Below, piece by piece: positions 57,124-64,000 of a stretch of DNA of 64,000 nucleotides. A model generated the notes under the pieces. The model was not told the origin of the DNA. It saw nothing but the letters and a program-made list of their open reading frames with translations, and did not search any database. A program made the translations under genes and the position numbers. Where the stretch lies: NCBI RefSeq assembly GCF_963678635.1, contig NC_087067.1:124001-188000 (forward strand), read 5' to 3'. The stretch comes from Symsagittifera roscoffensis (lineage: Eukaryota; Xenacoelomorpha; Acoela; Convolutidae). Each line of letters begins with the position of its first letter. The first letter of the stretch is position 1.

Positions 57124-60100
57124 GACTTTTTTTAACACTTTTTTTATTATTTACAATTTTAATATTTACAAGTTTCTATTCTACAGGTAAACTTCTAAAC
57201 AATCTTCCCAATTTTCTTCAAGAAAATCATTCAGTCATCTTAATCGAGTGGACTTTTGGCTGTTTTTTAATTGACCTGAGTGCTTTTTTGTGCTTTTACT
57301 TAAGTGTTGGGACATTTCACGCTATCCCAAGACCTCCTCGCTCTAGTGTTGGGAAACTTCACACTGTCTCAAGACTTTTCTGTACCATCACAAGATTTCT
57401 TCGTACTCTCCCAAGACTTTTCCGTACTGTCCCAAGACTTTTCCGTACTGTCATAAGACTTCTTCGTACTGTCTTAAGACTTTTCCGTACTGTCCCAAGA
57501 CTTATTCTTTCTGTCCCAAGGATTATTCGTACTGTCCCAAGACTTCTTCGTACTGTCCCAAGACTTTTCCGTACTGTCCCAAGGCTTTTCCGTACTGTCC
57601 CAAGACTTCTTCGTACCGTCCCAAGACTTCTTCGTACTGTCGTAAGACTTTTCCGTACTGTCCTAAGACTTTTCCGTACTGTCCCATGACTTCTTCGTAC
57701 TGTCCCAAGACTTCTTCGTACTGTCCCAAGACTTTTACGTACTGTCCCAAGACTACTCCGTACTGTCCCAACACTTCTTCGTACTGTCCAAAGACTTTTT
57801 CGTACTGTCCCAATGATTCTTCGTACTGTCCCAAGGCTCTTCCGTACTGTCCCAAAACTTCTTCGTACTGACAAGAATTCTTCGTATTTGTCCTAGGACT
57901 CCCATATTCCTGTGTTGGGATAATCGGATCTCTTCTTCTTCAGTGTTGGGACCCTTGAACCACTATCTCTGGTACCACCACTTGAGTTCTAGTATAAAAA
58001 TTTTCCAAAAACCCAACCTTACTGGCCAAAAGTTTCAGTTACTAGCCCCCCTGTATTTATCTCCGTTCAAATAATCCGATACAAGTTGAAAACCAAATTT
58101 GTTAGCAGGTGTCTTGTGATCACCTATTCGTCTAAAACCAATAAATCTAGTACCGAAAACGTGAAAACTTAATTGAGAAAAATGTTGAAAAAGCGAAATA
58201 TGAACCCAACTAAAATTCAAAGGTGACCAATGTTGTGCTTTCGTGAAAAAAAAGCCTGTTACCTAATTGTTACGCGTTTTTCTCCGCCCTACTAATGTTC
58301 TTATGTGGTATTCTCCTTCCAGGTTCCAAAAACTCTCTATTTCCGATCTCCCCAACCGATCCGACCAGGGTATCTACCTCGATCCTAAATTTGGATATCC
58401 TCGCTTTGTAACTCACGCGTGTAAGATTCGAATGTAACTACATCGACGATATCGATTGATTAGTTACTGTAACGTGTGCCCCTTTTTACAATTTGTAACC
58501 GCCAACCTCTAACCTAACCAGTCCCTCTTCTAACCTCCCCCCTATTTAGCCCCCCCTCGTAAGCCGAAAATTACCTTAAGCGCGATGGGTGCTAAAACTC
58601 TTGAGAGAAAACCGTAAAACCTGTTTCCAGGCTCTGGTTGAGTAAAAACGTATCCTCACTACAGTGGGAATGCGCTTATTCAATTTTAAACTTATATCCT
58701 ATAATGAAATGTGGAATTTAACGATACCCGTTTGACCAAACAGCACACCCCTGTCTGTCCTACTCTGGCTGTTCTGATTCTGTGCTGGTTGTCTCCTTGG
58801 CGTGTTCCGCACCTCTCAACAGAACCACGTTCCCACTTGACTGGTCACCTGTTCCAATCAAGTCTCCTAGTGGTCCGTCGAATGACCAAACAGAACACCC
58901 CTGTGTGTCCTTCCCTTCTTCTTCTTCTCGTCCTTGCTGGATTTTCCTCTGGAGTGGCCAGCACCTGTCGGGTCCCCTTCCTGTGAACCGCTTCCCCGCT
59001 TGGCTGGTCACCTTTTCCAGTCAGGTCTCCTAGTGTTCCAGTGAAGTTGTAATCTATCTGAAAACCCTTAACAACGCCCCGCACTCGGACACCTGTATAA
59101 AATTGCTGATCTGATCGAAATGATCGGTCTTGGGAAACAAGTATGGATATACTATTTTAATTAATATAAAAGGTTTGATCCGACTAATCTGGTATCAAAG
59201 TCACTGTTATTTTTTGTTTTATGGTTTTTGTTCCTTTTTCTATTCTTTTTTGGTTTTTGCTTCGCTTTTTGTCTTTTTGCTCGTTTTTTGTCTCCCTAGT
59301 TACCCCCTTACTCGGTTAGGTAGGCCTCGTTCGGAGAGCGTACAAGGAAATTTTCTCGAGTTTTCCTAAAAAGCGATCACGGTACAACCAGAAGGCTTAC
59401 ACGTTCCCGCTGAAACGTAACACCGGTACTCTAGAATGGGCTTGTAGCCCGAAGCTGTGTCAAGTGGGTTCAACTCCGTAGTCATGATGTCGTAAAAACA
59501 CCCAGGAGTGCCATAAAAACACTATGTAACAGTCGCTTACTTAGGTCACAAATGAGGTTAAAGAGAAATAGACCGTATAACAGTTGGCTCAAGAGTCAGG
59601 GACACTATCTCTTGTGTTTTTCTACCTCGAACGGTCGAAGCCAATTCGGTTCACTTGCGACATGAGACTAAATCCCTCGTTACAGCTTAAAGGCCACTAC
59701 CAAAATACCCCAACTCTAGAAATGAAAACGACCCCATACTTAGGTCTCGAAATACCCAAAATACGCAAACGCCGTTAAAAACAGGGTCGGAACAATACGT
59801 TTTAGTTGCTTTTTATTAGACAGTGGAACTTTGATATATTTCAGATGGATCAACCTAATATTTTTTACCTCATCATAACAATTACAAAACACACTCAAGA
59901 AAACTAAATTGGGTACTCACATACCAGCACACTTGAGATTTGGGGTAGTTAAATTAACTAACAACTCTAGCTTAAATGGAATTAAATATAAGTTGGGAAC
60001 TTTTGAATCAAGGAGCTTCAACATGGGAGAATGAGTTTTAACTTGAGAATCGAATTTTGGGGTTGGACCATTGGGGGACTTCGGCTGTCCACCTTTCCAC

Positions 60101-60910
60101 CGAATGTTCACTCTGATCCAATTCTAATTGGTTTCTTTTCGGTTCGCAGTCGTTCTGCCTTCTAATTCAGGATAGGATAGCTCTACTCTAGTAAGATATT
60201 ATATCTGGAAATTGTGAAAAGCAGTTTCCCGCTGTTTTCTCGATCACTTTCCCGCAATTGTAATTCGGTTGTTCTGATCTTATATTTCTGAGACTTTCAA
60301 TTGTCGCGAGAAAATTTAGCTTGACATGCCCAATTCGAATTTTTGAAAAATTCCATTTCACCCCAAACTCATGTTTCTCCCGTTGTTCAAGGTCAAACTT
60401 CCAAATATGACCGACTGGGACAGTACTTTCTGATCAAATGTCACAAAAGTGTGGGACGTGGCCTTCGTTCTGAGGGTTTACTTTTACCAAGTTTATACAT
60501 TTGGTTTATGTTAATGTTTGACTCGCCAATACAATCCAGTATTTCCGAAACAGTGGCCCCTTCTGCTTCAACATTAGACGTGAAGTCACCTTTGACTTCA
60601 GAAGTACCATTAATTATAATTTCGTTATAAGATGACTTAGAATTTTGTAATGTTGTTTGATGTAGTCAGGCCAGCAGCCTTAAATAAATGTTTAATATCG
60701 TTCATAAGATCATATAGAACTTCTGTTTTTTATCACAATTTCAAACTTAACTTCGGATTTGAAGACCTCACATGTTCAAACTTAATTTCGGATTTTCATC
60801 CGCATTGATCCAAGCACATTGCCCAGAAAACTATCCATCACACTTGTCACACCAATTGCACCTGTATCACCTTCTTTCATTACCTTTTTGCAGGATCCGC
60901 ATTTCGTCTT
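56968..60910 (-). repeat. Large direct repeat unit 2 (3.94 kb)
   Basis: Near-identical to unit 3 where they overlap (single changes such as CACTTTCTCGC against CACTTTCCCGC), with an offset of exactly 3,943 over the noncoding part. This points to very recent tandem duplication, or to an assembly artefact. Confidence 0.9.
57355..57885. repeat. 21-bp minisatellite, array 2
   Basis: About 25 units of the same sequence; several consecutive units present in array 1 are missing. The remaining units keep the same order of variants as array 1, so the arrays share an ancestor and differ by block loss or gain. Confidence 0.97.
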
Positions 60911-61066
60911 CTTTTCCTTTGCGCTTTTTGTGTTAACCATGCTCACTGAAGATTTCCTTCTCATTACTTTCGGATCCGATAATGTCGCCTTCCGTTGCGT
61001 CAAGTTAGGGTTTTTCCTCGACTCTAGTACTCTTTTGTCTGCTATCGGTACCCTACTTCGCCTCAT
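60441..61066 (-). pseudogene. gag N-terminus joined to PHD/RRM ORF1 fragment, copy 2
   Basis: Same structure, breaks included, as the copy 3,943 bases to the left, so the defects predate the duplication. Confidence 0.6.
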
Positions 61067-64000
61067 GACTTTTTTTAACACTTTTTTTATTATTTACAAT
61101 TTTAATATTTACAAGTTTCTATTCTACAGGTAAACTTCTAAGCAATCTTCCCAATTTTCTTCAAGAAAATCATTCAGTCATCTTAATCGAGTGGACTTTT
61201 GGCTGTTTTTTAATTGACCTGAGTGCTTTTTTGTGCTTTTACTTAAGTGTTGGGACATTTCACGCTATCCCAAGACCTCCTCGCTCTAGTGTTGGGAAAC
61301 TTCACACTGTCTCAAGACTTTTCTGTACCATCACAAGATTTCTTCGTACTCTCCCAAGACTTTTCCGTACTGTCCCAAGACTTTTCCGTACTGTCATAAG
61401 ACTTCTTCGTACTGTCTTAAGACTTTTCCGTACTGTCCCAAGACTTTTCCGTACTGTCCCAGGACTTTTCCGTACTGTCCCAAGACTTCTCTGTACTGTC
61501 CCAAGATTTTCCGTATTGTCGCAAGACTTTTCCGTACTGTCCCAAGTCTTTTCCGTACTGTCCCAAGACGTCGCCGTGCTGTCCCAAGACTCCTCCGTAC
61601 TTTTATCCAAAGACTTTTATCGTACTGTCCCAATACTTCTTCGTACTGTCCCTAGACTATTCCGTACTGTCCCAAGACTTCTTCGTACTGTCCCAAGACT
61701 TCTTCGTACTGTCCCAAGACTTCGCCGTACCGTGCCAAGACTTCTTCGTACTGTCCCAAGACTTTCTGTACTGTCCCAAGACTCTTCCGTACTGTCCCCT
61801 GACTTCTTCGTACTGTCCCAAGACTTCTTCGTACTGTCCCAAGACTTCTTCGTACTGTCCCAAGAATTCTTCGTACTGTCCCAAGACTTTTCCGTACTGT
61901 CCCAAGGCTTTTCCGTACTGCCCCAAGACTTCTTCGTACCGTCCCAAGACTTCTTCGTACTGTTCAAGACTTTTCTGTACTGTCCCAAGACTCTTCCGTA
62001 CTGTCCCATGGCTTCATCGTACTGTCCCAAGACTTCTTCGTACTGTCCCAAGACTTTTCCGTGCTGTGTCAAGACTTCGCCGTGCTGTCCCAAGACTACT
62101 CCGTACTGTCTCAACACTTCTTCGTTTTGTCCAAAGACTTTTATCGTACTGTCCCAATACTTCTTCGTACTGTCCATAGGCTATTCCGTACTGTCCCAAG
62201 ACTTCTTCGCACTGTCCCAAGACTTCTTCGTACTGTCCCAAGACTTCGCCGTACCGTGCCAAGACTTCTTCGTACTGTCCCAAGACTTTCTGTACTGTCC
62301 CAAGACTCTTCCGTACTGTCCCCTGACTTCTTCGTACTGTCCCAAGACTTCTTCGTACTGTCCCAAGACTTTTCCGTACTGTGTCAAGACTTCGCCGTGC
62401 TGTCCCAAGACTACTCCGTACTGTCCCAACACTTCTTCGTACTGTCCAAAGACTTTAATCGTACTGTCCCAAAACTTCTTCGTACTGTCCCTAGGCTATT
62501 CCGTACTGTCCCAAGACTTCTTCGTACTGTCCAAAGACTTCTTCGTACTGTCCCAAGACTTCGCCGTGCTGTCCCAAGACTCCTCCGTACTGTCCCAATA
62601 CTTCTTCTTACTCTCCCAAGACTCCTTCGTACTGTCCCTAGGCTATTCCGTACTGTCCCAAGACTTCTTCGTACTGTCCAAAGACTTCTTCGTACTGTCC
62701 CAAGACTTCGCCGTGCTGTCCCAAGACTACTCCGTACTGTCCCAACACTTCTTCGTACTGTCCAAAGACTTTAATCGTACTGTCCCAATACTTCTTCGTA
62801 CTGTCCCTAGGCTATTCCGTACTGTCCCAAGACTTCTTCGTACTGTCCCCTGACTTCTTCGTACTGTCCCAAGACTTCTTCGTACTGTCTCAAGACTTTC
62901 TGTACTGTCCCAAGACTCTTCCGTACTGTCCCCTGACTTCTTCGTACTGTCCCAAGACTTCTTCGTACTGTCCCAAGACTTCTTCGTACTGTCCCAAGAA
63001 TTCTTCGTACTGTCCCAAGACTTTTCCGTACTGTCCCAAGGCTTTTCCGTACTGCCCCAAGACTTCTTCGTACCGTCCCAAGACTTCTTCGTACTGTCCC
63101 AAGACTTTTCTGTACTGTCCCAAGACTCTTCCGTACTGTCCCATGGCTTCATCGTACTGTCCCAAGACTTCTTCGTACTGTCCCAAGACTTTTCCGTACT
63201 GTGTCAAGACTTCGCCGTGCTGTCCCAAGACTACTCCGTACTGTCTCAACACTTCTTCGTTTTGTCCAAAGACTTTTATCGTACTGTCCCAATACTTCCT
63301 CGTACTGTCCATAGGCTATTCCGTACTGTCCCAAGACTTCTTCGCACTGTCCCAAGACTTCTTCGTACTGTCCCAAGACTTCGCCGTACCGTGCCAAGAC
63401 TTCTTCGTACTGTCCCAAGACTTTCTGTACTGTCCCAAGACTCTTCCGTACTGTCCCCTGACTTCTTCGTACTGTCCCAAGACTTCTTCGTACTGTCCCA
63501 AGACTTTTCCGTACTGTGTCAAGACTTCGCCGTGCTGTCCCAAGACTACTCCGTACTGTCCCAACACTTCTTCGTACTGTCCAAAGACTTCAATCGTACT
63601 GTCTCAAAACTTCTTCGTACTGTCCCTAGGCTATTCCGTACTGTCCCAAGACTTCTTCGTACTGTCCAAAGACTTCTTCGTACTGTCCCAAGACTTCGCC
63701 GTGCTGTCCCAAGACTCCTCCGTACTGTCCCAATACTTCTTCTTACTCTCCCAAGACTCCTTCGTACTGTCCCTAGGCTATTCCGTACTGTCCCAAGACT
63801 TCTTCGTACTGTCCAAAGACTTCTTCGTACTGTCCCAAGACTTCGCCGTGCTGTCCCAAGACTACTCCGTAATGTCCCAACACTTCTTCGTACTGTCCAA
63901 AGACTTTAATCGTACTGTCCCAATACTTCTTCGTACTGTCCCTAGGCTATTCCGTACTGTCCCAAGACTTCTTCGTACTGTCCCCTGACTTCTTCGTACT
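60911..64000 (-). repeat. Large direct repeat unit 3, cut by the window edge
   Basis: It begins like unit 2 but its 21-bp array is greatly expanded (over 2.7 kb) and still runs at the last base, so the unit's right part is outside the window. Confidence 0.9.
61300..64000. repeat. 21-bp minisatellite, array 3, with 1,135-bp higher-order period
   Basis: More than 125 units. Variant markers recur at a constant distance of 1,135 bases: CCATGGCTTCATCG at 62,006 and 63,141, TTCGTTTTGTCC at 62,121 and 63,256, and CTTCTTCTTACTCTCC at 62,601 and 63,736. So a block of about 54 units was itself duplicated. The array continues beyond the window. Confidence 0.97.

Noticed and set aside
61231-62853. 540-codon plus-strand ORF as a real protein gene
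   Set aside because: It is the translation of the 21-bp array, switches between three heptad types at indels, and equivalent ORFs exist on the other strand. No promoter or non-repeat domain.
1-64000. CRISPR array among the short tandem repeats
   Set aside because: The 18-bp and 21-bp arrays have no unique spacers, and the sequence is eukaryotic.

Overview
The window reads as AT-rich nuclear DNA of a metazoan. It has short GT-AG introns, AATAAA-type ends, metazoan-type gene fragments (a JmjC histone demethylase, an Artemis-like nuclease, a RING protein), a Polinton/Maverick relic and several Ty3/gypsy elements. The species cannot be named from the sequence. Most of the window is mobile or repetitive DNA. 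Nearly every recognisable reading frame carries stops or frameshifts, so decay (or base-level assembly error) is the rule.

Layout. 1-9,600: a patchwork of segmental duplications. An unrecognised minus-strand protein pseudogene occurs twice (about 541-2,640 and 6,746-9,570), a 512-bp block occurs twice (1-512 and 3,985-4,496), and a 524-bp tandem duplication and related copies carry tiny ORFs that encode a secretory signal peptide. A gypsy integrase scrap lies at 5,028-5,288. 9,600-12,100: simple repeats, an 18-bp minisatellite that ends in its own inverted copy, and two hairpins. 12,100-18,230: host-like plus-strand genes in more GC-rich DNA. These are an unidentified Cys-containing exon, a Thr-rich multi-exon ORF set, a KDM2/KDM7-type JmjC gene, a spliced RING plus acidic-tail gene and a broken Artemis (DCLRE1C) copy. 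18,230-23,690: intergenic repeats with one deleted gypsy fragment.

23,698-41,532 is the centrepiece: one nearly complete LTR retrotransposon of 17.8 kb with 410-411 bp LTRs and a 4-bp target duplication (CAAC). In order it carries a basic ORF upstream of gag, a large gag, a pol with a low-complexity Asn/Arg/Ser N-terminus, two small membrane ORFs, an env-like gene, a further unknown two-domain ORF downstream of env, and an antisense ORF in the 3' region. Successive ORFs overlap by a few bases (ATGA at gag/pol and at env/ORF4), which suggests coupled translation. Its coding strand is very A-rich and G-poor.

42,301-46,130 is a decayed Polinton on the minus strand (packaging ATPase, retroviral-type integrase, penton-like protein, a basic ORF, major capsid protein), interrupted by a 200-N gap. 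48,725-53,015 is a second, unrelated gypsy element on the minus strand (gag with two zinc knuckles, protease, start of RT). 52,861-64,000 consists of about 3.9-4.1 kb direct repeats. Each has the 5' end of that gag, a 21-bp minisatellite and about 2.9 kb of noncoding DNA. In two of the repeats the gag N-terminus is joined to a PHD/RRM-type ORF1 fragment instead of to gypsy gag. The last 21-bp array is expanded to more than 2.7 kb, has a 1,135-bp higher-order period and runs off the window.
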